Origin: Actinacidiphila paucisporea
GTDB taxonomy: Bacteria > Actinomycetota > Actinomycetes > Streptomycetales > Streptomycetaceae
Direction of reading: 5' to 3'
DNA: 64,000 bases
Assembly: GCF_900142575.1 (NCBI RefSeq)
Contig: NZ_FRBI01000014.1
Coordinates: 1-64,000, forward strand
A model generated the notes under the pieces. That model worked only from the letters and a program-made list of their open reading frames with translations. It did no database searches and had not been told where the DNA came from. The position numbers were made by a program, and so were the translations under genes. This document shows, in pieces, positions 1-8,189 of this stretch (the first letter of the stretch is position 1; each line of letters begins with the position of its first letter).

Positions 1-2
1 CC

Positions 3-3000
3 GCCCACGCCGCGCCTTCGCTGCTGTCGCAGGGGAAGACCGCGACGGCCTCCTCCACCGAGAACGCCGGGACCCCCGCCTCGGCAGCCGTCGACGGCAA
101 CACCGGCACCCGCTGGTCCAGCACCGCCACCGACCCCCAATGGCTCCAGGTCGACCTCGGCGCGACCGACACCCTCAGCTCCGTCACCCTCAACTGGGAG
201 ACGGCCTACGCCACCGCCTTCAAGATCCAGGTCTCCGACAACGCCCAGACCTGGACCGACGCCTACTCCACCACCACCGCGACCGGCGGCGTACAAACGG
301 TCCCCGTAAACGCTTCCGGCCGCTACGTCCGCGTGTACGGCACCGCCCGCGCCACCGGATACGGCTACTCCCTCTGGGAATTCCAGGTCTACGGCACCAC
401 CGGCACCACCGGACCGGGCACCTGCGGCACCGACAACGCCGCCCAGGGGAAGACCGCGACGGCCTCCTCCACCGAGAACGCCGGAACCCCGGCGTCGGCA
501 GCCGTCGACGGCAACACCGGCACCCGCTGGTCCAGCGCGGCCGCCGACCCGCAGTGGCTCCAGGTCGACCTCGGCGCGACGGCCACCGTCTGCCAGGTGC
601 TGCTCAACTGGGAGTCCGCCTACGGCACTTCCTTCAAGATCCAGGTCTCGGACAACGCGCAGACCTGGACCGACATCTACTCCACCACCACCGGCCCCGG
701 CGGCAACCAGACGCTCAACGTCAGCGGTTCCGGGCGCTACATCCGGATGTACGGCACCGTCCGCGCCAACGGGTACGGCTACTCCCTGTGGGAGTTCCAG
801 GTCCACACCACCGGCGGCAGCGGCACTCCCCCCACCACGCCCACCGACACCGGCAACCCCGGCGGCGGTGACTTCTCCGGTTCGGTGATCTCCGCCTACC
901 GGCAGGTCTCGGCCTCCTCCTACGAGGGCGCCAACGCCCCGGCCGCCGCCCTCGACGGCCGGACCACCACCCGCTGGTCCAGCCTCTACACCGACGACCA
1001 GTGGCTGCAGGTCGACCTCGGCGGCACCGGCACCCTGAGCGGCATCGTGCTCAACTGGGAGTCGGCGTACGCCACCGGCTACCACCTCGACATCTCCAAC
1101 GACGGCACGACCTGGACGCGGCTGTACACCACGACCACCGGCAAGGGCGGCGTCGAGAAGCTGCCGGTCACCGGCAAGGGCCGCTACGTGCGCTTCACCG
1201 GGACCGCCCGCTCCTCCGGTTACGGCTACTCCCTGTGGGAGTTCCAGGTCTACGGCACGGTCGACACCTCCACCGCGACCCCGCCGGTACTCTCCGGCCC
1301 GACCAAGGCCCCTGCCACGACCGGCCAGTTCCAGCTGGCGGCGCCCGCGGACAAGGCCATGGTCACCTCCACCCGCCGCCCGGCCCTGAGCTGGAACGCG
1401 GTCAGCGGCACCGCCCACTACGAGGTGTGGCTCAACATCAGCCGCACCGACTACGACTTCACCGCGTCCGGCAACCTGCTGGACCTCTACACCAAGGTGG
1501 CCGAGCCCACCGGCACCAGCTACACGCCGAGTTGGGACATCACCGACCGGTGGACGTACAAGTGGTTCGTGGTCGCGGTGTCCGGCTCGGGCGCCAGGAC
1601 GACGTCCGCCATCCGTACGTTCAGCGTGTACCTGCCCGACATCGAGCAGGTGGCGGACGGCGTCAACGTGGTCAACGGCGCCCGCGACCTCAACAAGGAC
1701 GGCCAGATCGAGCCGTACGAGGACTGGCGGCAGCCGGTCGCCACCCGGGTCAGCGACCTTCTCAGCCGGATGACGCTGGAGGAGAAGGCCTATCAGATGT
1801 TCTACAACGTCCAGACGTACCCGATGTCCGGCTGGCACTTCGGGCCCGCGCAGCCCGCGGACCTCGACACCGTCCTGAAGTCCACCGCCGCCACCCGGCT
1901 GGGCATCCCGCCGGTCTCGGCGGGCGACACCACGGCGGGCTACCAGACGACGTACCCGCTGCAGAGCACCCTGGCGGCGGGCAAGGACTATCCACTCGAC
2001 TACAAGCTCGGCGACATGCAGCGCAAGGAGGAGCTGGAGGTCGGTGCGCGCGGCACCCTGTCACCGCTCGCCGAGGTCGGCACCAAGGTCCTCTACCCGC
2101 GCATCCAGGAGGGCGGCGGCGAGAACGCCGACGTCGCGGCAGCCCAACTGCGGGCGCTGGTCGCCGGTCTGCAGGGCGGCCCGGAGCTGAACCCCGGCTC
2201 GGTGCTGGCGACGGTCAAGCACTGGCCCGGTGAGGGCGCGGGCGGCGAGGCCGGCATCGTCTACGACGCGACGACGATCAAATACCACATGATCCCCTTC
2301 CGGGCGGCGATGGAGGCCGGCGCGGTCAACATCATGCCGGGCTACGCGGGCAGTTCGTATCTCGACCCGGGTGGTCCCGGTGCGGGCGACAGCGCAAAGA
2401 TCCTCACCTACCTGCGGCAGAACATGGGTTACACCGGTCTGATCACCACGGACTGGCTGCCGTCCGGCGCCTGGGTCAACGCGGCGAACGCGGGCTCCGA
2501 CGTGATGGGCGGCGCCGACCCGGGCGCCGTCGGCTTCACCATGGCGGGCTTCGAGCAGCAGGTGCCGCTGGCAAGGATCAACGACGCGGTGACGCGGATC
2601 CTCACGCTCAAGTTCGAGCTGGGCATCTTCGACCACCCGTACGGCGACCCGGTCAACGGCCCCTACCGCTTCCACCAGCCGTCGTACACGCAGCTGGCCA
2701 ACCAGGCGGCCCGCGAGTCCGACACCGTGCTCAAGAACAACGGCGTCTTGCCGCTCAAGCTCACCTCGGGCGACAACGTCGTGGTGGCAGGCGACCGGGC
2801 GACCGACGGCGCGGCCTGCTGCATCTGGTCCAGCTACTTCCACCCGGACTACGGGTCGCTCGACCAGCTCGACGCCCTCAAGGCGAGAGCCGCGCAGAAC
2901 GGGGTGAACGTCGCCCAGGGCACGGTCACCAACCCGAAGGTCGCGGTGGTCTACGTCGGCGAGCCGTCCTACACCCACGCCACCGCGTGGCCGGACACCC

Positions 3001-3440
3001 AGCCGTATCTACCGGCCGACCAGCTGGCGCTGATCCAGAACTACAAGAACCAGGGGCTCAAGGTGGTGGTCGTGCTGACACTGCCGCGGCCGATCGTGAT
3101 CAGCGACTGGAACACCCTGGCCGACGCCATCGTGGTGACCTACCGCGGCGGCGAGGAGGTCGGCCCTGCCACCGCAAGCCTGCTGTTCGGGGACTACACC
3201 CCGCACGGCAAGCTGCCCTGGCAGCTGCCGCGCAGCCTCGACCAGGTGCTCAAGCCGGGCGGCGGCGACAACCCGGCCGACGCCAACGAGGCGTGGGACC
3301 TGCCGTACGACCTCGGTGCGACCGCCGCCGAGCGGGCCGACATCCGGGCGAAGATCGACGCCGGCCAGACCGTGCCGACCACGTACGGCAATCCGCTGTA
3401 CGCCTACGGGGCCGGGCTGACCAGCTGGGCCACCGGCTGA
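3..3440 (+). CDS. Secreted glycoside hydrolase family 3 enzyme with discoidin domains (5' partial)
   Basis: The frame is open to the left edge, so the start lies outside the window; the internal ATG at 333 is inside the first domain and is not the start. Three F5/8 type C (discoidin) carbohydrate-binding modules occur in tandem (about nt 30-395, 440-810 and 890-1255), each ending in a GYGYSLWEFQV-like motif. A fibronectin-like stretch follows (about 1320-1650), then a GH3 catalytic domain (about 1680-3430). GH3 features are KHWPGEG and the likely nucleophile Asp in GLITTDW (codon 2451-2453). By family it should release sugars from beta-linked oligosaccharides outside the cell. The substrate cannot be told from the sequence. 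Modules 1 and 2 share long near-identical stretches, suggesting recent internal duplication. Confidence 0.9.
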   Translation, partial: AHAAPSLLSQGKTATASSTENAGTPASAAVDGNTGTRWSSTATDPQWLQVDLGATDTLSSVTLNWETAYATAFKIQVSDNAQTWTDAYSTTTATGGVQTVPVNASGRYVRVYGTARATGYGYSLWEFQVYGTTGTTGPGTCGTDNAAQGKTATASSTENAGTPASAAVDGNTGTRWSSAAADPQWLQVDLGATATVCQVLLNWESAYGTSFKIQVSDNAQTWTDIYSTTTGPGGNQTLNVSGSGRYIRMYGTVRANGYGYSLWEFQVHTTGGSGTPPTTPTDTGNPGGGDFSGSVISAYRQVSASSYEGANAPAAALDGRTTTRWSSLYTDDQWLQVDLGGTGTLSGIVLNWESAYATGYHLDISNDGTTWTRLYTTTTGKGGVEKLPVTGKGRYVRFTGTARSSGYGYSLWEFQVYGTVDTSTATPPVLSGPTKAPATTGQFQLAAPADKAMVTSTRRPALSWNAVSGTAHYEVWLNISRTDYDFTASGNLLDLYTKVAEPTGTSYTPSWDITDRWTYKWFVVAVSGSGARTTSAIRTFSVYLPDIEQVADGVNVVNGARDLNKDGQIEPYEDWRQPVATRVSDLLSRMTLEEKAYQMFYNVQTYPMSGWHFGPAQPADLDTVLKSTAATRLGIPPVSAGDTTAGYQTTYPLQSTLAAGKDYPLDYKLGDMQRKEELEVGARGTLSPLAEVGTKVLYPRIQEGGGENADVAAAQLRALVAGLQGGPELNPGSVLATVKHWPGEGAGGEAGIVYDATTIKYHMIPFRAAMEAGAVNIMPGYAGSSYLDPGGPGAGDSAKILTYLRQNMGYTGLITTDWLPSGAWVNAANAGSDVMGGADPGAVGFTMAGFEQQVPLARINDAVTRILTLKFELGIFDHPYGDPVNGPYRFHQPSYTQLANQAARESDTVLKNNGVLPLKLTSGDNVVVAGDRATDGAACCIWSSYFHPDYGSLDQLDALKARAAQNGVNVAQGTVTNPKVAVVYVGEPSYTHATAWPDTQPYLPADQLALIQNYKNQGLKVVVVLTLPRPIVISDWNTLADAIVVTYRGGEEVGPATASLLFGDYTPHGKLPWQLPRSLDQVLKPGGGDNPADANEAWDLPYDLGATAAERADIRAKIDAGQTVPTTYGNPLYAYGAGLTSWATG

Positions 3441-3448
3441 CCGCCTGA

Positions 3449-3479
3449 CCGGCCGGTCGGCCATCGGCTGACCGGCCGG
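3449..3479 (+). terminator. Hairpin after the GH3 gene
   Basis: A 14-bp inverted repeat (3449-3462 with 3466-3479, one G-U pair) closes a 3-nt loop 9 nt after the stop codon. There is no T-run, as is common for actinobacterial terminators. Confidence 0.6.
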
Positions 3480-3649
3480 CGTTCAGGACCCCGTCCGCGC
3501 TCCCGGGCTCGTCCCGGCACGGGAGCGCGGGCGGCTGCGGCCCTTGGGCACGGCGACGGCGATTGTGGGATCGCACAAGCCAGGTCTGGGGGCCCGATCG
3601 TTTGGTTTATGCAATGCACCAGCAGACTTCCTCCTCGCATCTGCGGAAT

Positions 3650-3655
3650 TATGAT
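3650..3655 (+). promoter_or_regulatory. Possible -10 box of the mod operon
   Basis: TATGAT lies 46 nt before the modA start, in a relatively AT-rich stretch. No good -35 hexamer sits at 17-18 bp. The rest of 3480-3649 holds nothing else I recognise. Confidence 0.3.
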
Positions 3656-3701
3656 CGGGGTGTCCCGCACGGCTGCGTGCGGGCAGAGAGGAAGCCCTCC
3701 T

Positions 3702-4541
3702 GTGACCACCCGTTCCGCGCGACGCCACGCCCTGCCGCTGGTCCTGGCCGGCGCCGCGATGCTGATGGCGCTCACCGCCTGCTCCTCCTCCCGCGACACG
3801 TCCTCCGACGGCGCCGGCCCGACAGCGGCCGCCACATCCACCTCGACCAGCGCGTCGCCGCAGGTCAGCGGCTCGATCACGGTCTTCGCCGCCGCCTCGC
3901 TCAAGGAGACCTTCACCGAGCTGGGCAAGCAGTTCGAGGCCGCCCACCCGGGCACGAAGGTCACCTTCAACTTCGGCGGCAGCGACACCCTGGCCGCGAG
4001 CATCACCGCGGGCGCGCCCGCCGACGTCTTCGCCGCCGCGAGCCCGGCCACCATGAAGACGGTCACCGACGCGGGCGACGGGCAGGGCGCACCGGCCACC
4101 TTCGTCCGCAACCAGCTGGAGATCGCGACCCTGCCGGGCAACCCGCGGCACATCGCCACGCTCAAGGACCTCACCGCGTCCGGGCTGAAGGTCGCGCTGT
4201 GCGCGAAGACCGTGCCGTGCGGCTCCGCGGCGCAGAAGGCGCTGACCGCGAGCGGGATCAGCCTCACGCCGGTGTCGTACGAGCAGGACGTGAAGTCGGC
4301 GCTGACCAAGGTGGAGCTGAAGGAGGTCGACGCGGCGGTGGTCTACCGGACCGACGTGAAGGCCGCCGGCGGCAAGGTGGACGGTGTGCGCTTCCCCGAG
4401 TCCGCGGGCGCCGTCAACGCCTACCCGATCGTGGCGCTCAAGGACGCCCCCCACGCGGCCGCCGCGCAGGCCTTCATCGCGCTGGTGAAGTCCGCCGAGG
4501 GGCAGAAGGTCCTCACCGGAGCGGGTTTCCTCACCCCGTGA
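3702..4541 (+). CDS. modA: Molybdate ABC transporter substrate-binding lipoprotein ModA
   Basis: This 279-residue protein begins with a lipoprotein signal: a basic N-terminus, a hydrophobic stretch and the lipobox LTAC with Cys27. The mature part has the ModA/periplasmic-binding signature ITVFAAASLKETF, then FNFGGSDTLAASI and GAPADVFAAAS, which form the oxyanion pocket in this family. It would capture molybdate (or tungstate) outside the membrane and hand it to ModB. GTG at 3702 was chosen over the upstream ATG at 3609 because GAGAGGAAG lies about 9 nt before it and the signal peptide starts there. The stop overlaps the modB start in GTGA, so this is the first gene of a coupled modABC operon. 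Confidence 0.93.
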   Translation: MTTRSARRHALPLVLAGAAMLMALTACSSSRDTSSDGAGPTAAATSTSTSASPQVSGSITVFAAASLKETFTELGKQFEAAHPGTKVTFNFGGSDTLAASITAGAPADVFAAASPATMKTVTDAGDGQGAPATFVRNQLEIATLPGNPRHIATLKDLTASGLKVALCAKTVPCGSAAQKALTASGISLTPVSYEQDVKSALTKVELKEVDAAVVYRTDVKAAGGKVDGVRFPESAGAVNAYPIVALKDAPHAAAAQAFIALVKSAEGQKVLTGAGFLTP

Positions 4542-5395
4542 CGGACCACTCCCCCGCGACCGCGGCCGGCTTCCGGGGTACATCCGGCGTCCGGTCGCGG
4601 ACCGGCGTGCGCGGCGGCGGCCGGGCGCCCGTCGCACTGGTGCTGCCCGCGCTGATCGGCCTGGCCTTCCTGCTGCTGCCGCTGGTCGCCCTGCTGATCA
4701 GGGCGCCGTGGCGGAGCCTGCCCGACCAGCTGGCCGGCGCCGCGGTGTGGCAGGCGCTGCGGCTGTCGCTGCAGACCGCGACCCTGGCGACGGCGGCGTC
4801 CCTGGCCTTCGGCGTGCCCCTGGCCTGGCTGCTCGCTCGTACGACCTTCCCCGGCCGGCGGCTGGTACGCGCCCTGGTCACGCTGCCGCTGGTGCTGCCG
4901 CCGGTGGTCGGCGGTGTGGCCCTGCTCCTCGCACTGGGCCGCAACGGGGTGGTCGGCCGCTGGCTCGACTCCGCCTTCGGCATCACGCTGCCCTTCACCA
5001 CCTCGGGCGTCGTCGTCGCGGAGACCTTCGTCGCCATGCCCTTCCTCGTCATCACCGTCGAGGGCACGCTGCGGGCCGCCGACGCGCGCTACGAGGAGGC
5101 CGCCGCGACGCTGGGCGCCTCCCGGCTCACCGCCTTCCGCCGGGTGACGCTGCCGATGATCGCCCCGGGGGTGGCGGCCGGCGCGGTGCTGGCCTGGGCG
5201 CGGGCACTGGGCGAGTTCGGCGCGACCATCACCTTCGCGGGCAGCTTCCCCGGCCGCACCCAGACGATGCCGCTCGCGGTCTACCTGGCCCTCCAGGACG
5301 ACCCCGCGGCGGCCATCGCGCTGAGCCTCGTGCTGCTCGCGGTGTCCCTGGCGGTACTCGCGGGCCTGCGGGAACGCTGGACGGGGGCACTGTGA
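4538..5395 (+). CDS. modB: Molybdate ABC transporter permease ModB
   Basis: A 285-residue integral membrane protein with several hydrophobic segments and the conserved cytoplasmic EAA loop (about residues 185-210, EEAAATLGASRLTAFRRVTL), which docks on the ATPase in this family. ALGEFGATITFAGSFPGRTQTMP near the C-terminus is typical of ModB/CysT-type permeases. Its GTG start overlaps the modA stop and its own stop overlaps the modC start, both as GTGA, so translation of the three genes is probably coupled. The N-terminal about 30 residues are polar and may be longer than in E. coli ModB. Confidence 0.93.
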   Translation: MTDHSPATAAGFRGTSGVRSRTGVRGGGRAPVALVLPALIGLAFLLLPLVALLIRAPWRSLPDQLAGAAVWQALRLSLQTATLATAASLAFGVPLAWLLARTTFPGRRLVRALVTLPLVLPPVVGGVALLLALGRNGVVGRWLDSAFGITLPFTTSGVVVAETFVAMPFLVITVEGTLRAADARYEEAAATLGASRLTAFRRVTLPMIAPGVAAGAVLAWARALGEFGATITFAGSFPGRTQTMPLAVYLALQDDPAAAIALSLVLLAVSLAVLAGLRERWTGAL

Positions 5396-6528
5396 CCGAG
5401 GCCGGCCGGCTCGACGCCCGCGGGCCCGCGGGAGTGACGGACGGGGGCGCCACGGCCGGAGCCGGCGGGCTCGACGCCCGCCTCGTCGTCGACCGGGGCG
5501 ACTTCGCCCTGGACGTCACGCTGGGCGCACGGCCCGGCGAGGTGCTCGCCCTGCTGGGCCCGAACGGCGCGGGCAAGACCACCGCGCTGCGCGCCCTGGC
5601 CGGGCTGACCCCGCTGACCGGCGGCCACCTGCGGCTGGACGGCGAGACGTTGGAGGAACCGGCGATACGCCGCAGGACCGCGCCCGAGGGCCGCCCCGTC
5701 GGGGTGATCTTCCAGGACTACCTGCTCTTCCCGCACCTGACGGCGCTGGAGAACGTCGCCTTCGGGCCGCGCTGCCACGGAATGCCGCGGGCCGCGGCCC
5801 GCACGCTGGCCGCCGAACTGCTGGACCGGATGGGCCTGGCCGACCACGCGGGCACCAAGCCGCGGCGGCTGTCCGGCGGGCAGGCCCAACGCGTCGCGCT
5901 GGCCCGCGCGCTGGCCACCGGACCGCGGCTGCTGCTGCTCGACGAGCCGCTCGCGGCGCTCGACGCCCGCGCCAGGCTCGACGTCCGCGCCGAACTGCGG
6001 CGGCACCTCGCCGCCTTCGAGGCGGTGGCGGTCCTGGTCACCCACGACCCGCTGGACGCGACGGTCCTGGCGGACCGGCTGGTCGTGATCGAGAACGGCC
6101 GCCCCGTCCAGCAGGGCACACCGGCCGAGGTCGCCCGCCGCCCGCGCACGGACTACGTCGCCCGCCTCGTCGGCCTCAACCTCTACCAGGGCGAGGCCGC
6201 CGGCCACACCGTCCGCCTGGCCCCGGGCCTGGGCCTGGCCACGACGGAAACCCTCCAGGGGGCCGCCTTCGTCGCCTTCCCGCCGAGCGCGGTGACCCTC
6301 CACCGCGAGCGGCCCGACCGCGGCGAGAACGCCTGGCCGGCGGAGGTCGCCGGGATGGAGTCGCACGGCGACCGGATCCGGGTCGCCCTCACCGGCGCCG
6401 GCCCGGCGGCCGGCCTCCCGCTGGCCGCCGATCTGACGGCTGTCGCCGTCGCGGAGCTCACCCTTGCCCTCGGCGACGCCGTGTGGGTCTCGGTCGGACT
6501 GACCGAGACCCACGCGTACCCGGCCTGA
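5392..6528 (+). CDS. modC: Molybdate ABC transporter ATP-binding protein ModC
   Basis: This 378-residue ATPase has Walker A GPNGAGKTT (about residues 55-63), a Q-loop in VGVIFQDYLLFPHL, the signature LSGGQAQRVALARAL (about 160), Walker B LLLLDEPLAALD (about 180) and the H-loop VTHDP. The C-terminal about 100 residues match a TOBE/Mop-type domain that binds molybdate in ModC proteins. It powers ModB. Its start overlaps the modB stop (GTGA). Before the ABC domain there is a glycine/alanine-rich extension of about 30 residues, an unremarkable feature in this GC-rich genome. No ModE-type regulator lies nearby. Confidence 0.93.
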   Translation: MTEAGRLDARGPAGVTDGGATAGAGGLDARLVVDRGDFALDVTLGARPGEVLALLGPNGAGKTTALRALAGLTPLTGGHLRLDGETLEEPAIRRRTAPEGRPVGVIFQDYLLFPHLTALENVAFGPRCHGMPRAAARTLAAELLDRMGLADHAGTKPRRLSGGQAQRVALARALATGPRLLLLDEPLAALDARARLDVRAELRRHLAAFEAVAVLVTHDPLDATVLADRLVVIENGRPVQQGTPAEVARRPRTDYVARLVGLNLYQGEAAGHTVRLAPGLGLATTETLQGAAFVAFPPSAVTLHRERPDRGENAWPAEVAGMESHGDRIRVALTGAGPAAGLPLAADLTAVAVAELTLALGDAVWVSVGLTETHAYPA

Positions 6529-6680
6529 CGGCCGGCAGGTGGGCTGGCACTTGCGGTGGCCCGCACGCCTTTCGGAGCGTCGTGGCTGAGCGCGCCCTTC
6601 CCGCGCCCCTGGATGGTGCCCCTTGCCGTGCCTCGCTGACTTTCTCGCCTCTGCGGCTGGGCGCGCCGTTCCCTCCGCTA
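6529..6680. other. Convergent intergenic spacer with degenerate repeat
   Basis: This lies between modC and the ThuA-like gene. About 6566-6640 resembles a decayed copy of the GTCGTGGC...CCCGCGCCCCT repeat found intact near 37.26 and 58.7 kb. I see no gene. Confidence 0.4.
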
Positions 6681-7177
6681 GGGAGGCGGGCCCCGTAGGG
6701 GCGTGTGGGGGCACCCCCAGGTGAAGCTCTGGGGGAGAACGGAGCGCCCAGCCGAGATGGCGGGGCGGACGCGCGAACGGGGCAAGGGGCAGTCCGTTAG
6801 GCGGTGGGTAGCGTCCAGGCCTGGTTGGCCGATCCGGTGCAGGACCAGATCTGGAGCTTCGTGCCGTTGGCCGACGTGTTGCCCGTGGCGTCGAGGCACT
6901 TGCCCGACTGCGGGTTGACCAGCGAACCGCCGGACCCGGGTTGCCAGACCTGCGACCCGGTCCCGTTGCAGTCGTACAGCTGCACCGCCGTACCGTTCGC
7001 CGTACCGGCCGCGGCCACGTCCAGGCACTTCCCCAGCGCCTGGAGCGCACCGCCGGACGCGACCGTCCAGGTCTGCGCGGTGGTCCCGTTGCAGTCGTAG
7101 AGCTGCACGGCCGCGCCGTTGGCACTGCTCGCCCCCGCGACGTCGACGCACTTCCCGCCGAAGCCGTGGATCGGCCC
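6681..7177. repeat. Left arm of a 497-bp inverted repeat
   Basis: This segment is the reverse complement of 9489-9985. The outer 302 bp (6681-6982 against 9684-9985) read as identical; the inner part differs at scattered positions. The arm holds the ricin-B lectin end of the ThuA-like gene plus about 116 bp of noncoding DNA with a CCCCCAG-N8-CTGGGGG hairpin. Confidence 0.93.
6705..6763. repeat. Dispersed hairpin repeat, copy A
   Basis: The core GTGGGGGCACCCCCAGGTGA is followed by AGCTCTGGGGGAGAACGGAG. It recurs in inverted orientation at about 9904-9961 and with a few changes at 37379-37436. CCCCCAG and CTGGGGG pair around an 8-nt loop. It probably acts as a terminator for the flanking converging genes. 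Confidence 0.75.
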
Positions 7178-8044
7178 CTTCGCACCGCCCGGCGGCGGGG
7201 TGACGGGGCCGGACTGGCCGCCCAGCCAGCGCAACCCCTGCAGCAGGAGCTTGTTCTGCTGCGCGCTCGCGAAGGTCGACGACAACGTCGTGTTCGTGGC
7301 GTAGTCCATCGCGTTGTGGCCGAAGTTGTTGTAGATCATCTTGTAGTTGTGGTTGGTCCACACGATCGGGTAATACCCGCTGTACCAGGTCTGGTTGGGG
7401 TCCGTGCCGATCGGGAAAGTGGACTGGTCCATTGACGCCAGGATGTCGATGGCCGGGTTCTGCCGCAGATCGTGCTGCCAGCTGTACCACTCGCTGACCG
7501 ACGAGGTGATCGTGGACGGCAGGCCCGCGGTCGCGGGGTGGTTCGGGTCCTCGATCTTCAGCGTCTCCGAGGTCGGACCCCAGGTGTTGGACTGGAAGGT
7601 GCCGGTGCCGAGGAAGGTCTCGTGGTACCAGGACCAGTCGCTGGGCGTCTGGTCGTTGTAGGCCGAGACGTGGAAGCCCATCCAGCCGCCGCCGTTGCTC
7701 ATGTACGTCTGGAACGCACTGCGCTGGGCAGCGGTCTGCGGGTAGTTGTCGAGGAACATCACGACCTGGTAGTTCGCCAGGTTGGCGGTGTTGAGCTGGT
7801 TCCAGTCGTTGGTCGCGGTGTACGAGAAGCCGTTGGCCACGGCCTGCTGCGGGAACCACGCGTTGGCCTCGTGCACGAAGCTGATGTGCGCGGCGTCGTA
7901 GGTGCCGTCGTAGAAGGCGAGCACCTTGAACGGGGCCGCCGCGTGCGCCCGGTGGGCCGGCGCGGCCAGCGCCGCCACCAGTACGGCGAGCAGGGCGAAC
8001 AGCCGTATCAGGAGCCGGGGTTGTGCGATGCGGGTTCTGACCAT
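6797..8044 (-). CDS. Secreted ThuA-like protein with C-terminal ricin-B lectin domain
   Basis: This 415-residue protein starts with a signal peptide (basic start, hydrophobic run, likely cleavage after AHA near residue 36). Residues about 38-270 match the ThuA family (glutamine-amidotransferase-like fold): VLAFYDGTYDAAHISFVHEA, then NYQVVMFLDN and NGGGWMGFHVSAYND. The exact reaction of secreted ThuA domains is not settled; the family is linked to trehalose and other sugar use. After a proline/glycine linker, about 125 residues form a ricin-B beta-trefoil with three repeats of the GKCLDV...VQLYDCNGT type, which bind sugars. AAGGAAGG sits 5 nt before the ATG. It is divergent from the alginate-lyase-like gene, and the lectin regions of the two are nearly identical. 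Confidence 0.85.
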   Translation of the reverse strand: MVRTRIAQPRLLIRLFALLAVLVAALAAPAHRAHAAAPFKVLAFYDGTYDAAHISFVHEANAWFPQQAVANGFSYTATNDWNQLNTANLANYQVVMFLDNYPQTAAQRSAFQTYMSNGGGWMGFHVSAYNDQTPSDWSWYHETFLGTGTFQSNTWGPTSETLKIEDPNHPATAGLPSTITSSVSEWYSWQHDLRQNPAIDILASMDQSTFPIGTDPNQTWYSGYYPIVWTNHNYKMIYNNFGHNAMDYATNTTLSSTFASAQQNKLLLQGLRWLGGQSGPVTPPPGGAKGPIHGFGGKCVDVAGASSANGAAVQLYDCNGTTAQTWTVASGGALQALGKCLDVAAAGTANGTAVQLYDCNGTGSQVWQPGSGGSLVNPQSGKCLDATGNTSANGTKLQIWSCTGSANQAWTLPTA

Positions 8045-8096
8045 GAGAGGCCTTCCTTGTGCGCGACGGTGGGGGGTGACGTGCGCCTGTAGCAGG

Positions 8097-8126
8097 ATTC
8101 AAAGGTCTAGACGGTGTTCATGTCAA
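8097..8126 (-). promoter_or_regulatory. Promoter of the ThuA-like gene with internal palindrome
   Basis: On the minus strand TTGACA (8121-8126) and TTGAAT (8097-8102) are spaced by 18 bp. The perfect 8-bp palindrome GTCTAGAC (8105-8112) lies inside the spacer. Its GGTCTAGAC core equals the centre of the DasR operator consensus, but the outer bases do not match well. On the plus strand, TAGACG-N18-TATGGT (8108-8137) could serve the divergent lyase gene and overlaps the same palindrome. A repressor bound there would block both genes. Confidence 0.45.
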
Positions 8127-8132
8127 TGACCT

Positions 8133-8146
8133 ATGGTCCGTACCAT
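8133..8146. promoter_or_regulatory. Second short inverted repeat between the divergent genes
   Basis: ATGGT and ACCAT flank four central bases. The repeat overlaps the candidate -10 box TATGGT of the plus-strand gene and could be an operator; no regulator gene is adjacent. Confidence 0.3.
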
Positions 8147-8189
8147 CCGCGAGACCCCCACACCTCCGCCTCGCGGCCGAGGAGCCCCC

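Noticed and set aside
1..820. Near-identical stretches in the first two discoidin domains as a mobile repeat
   Set aside because: They are in frame inside one gene and are better explained as internal domain duplication.
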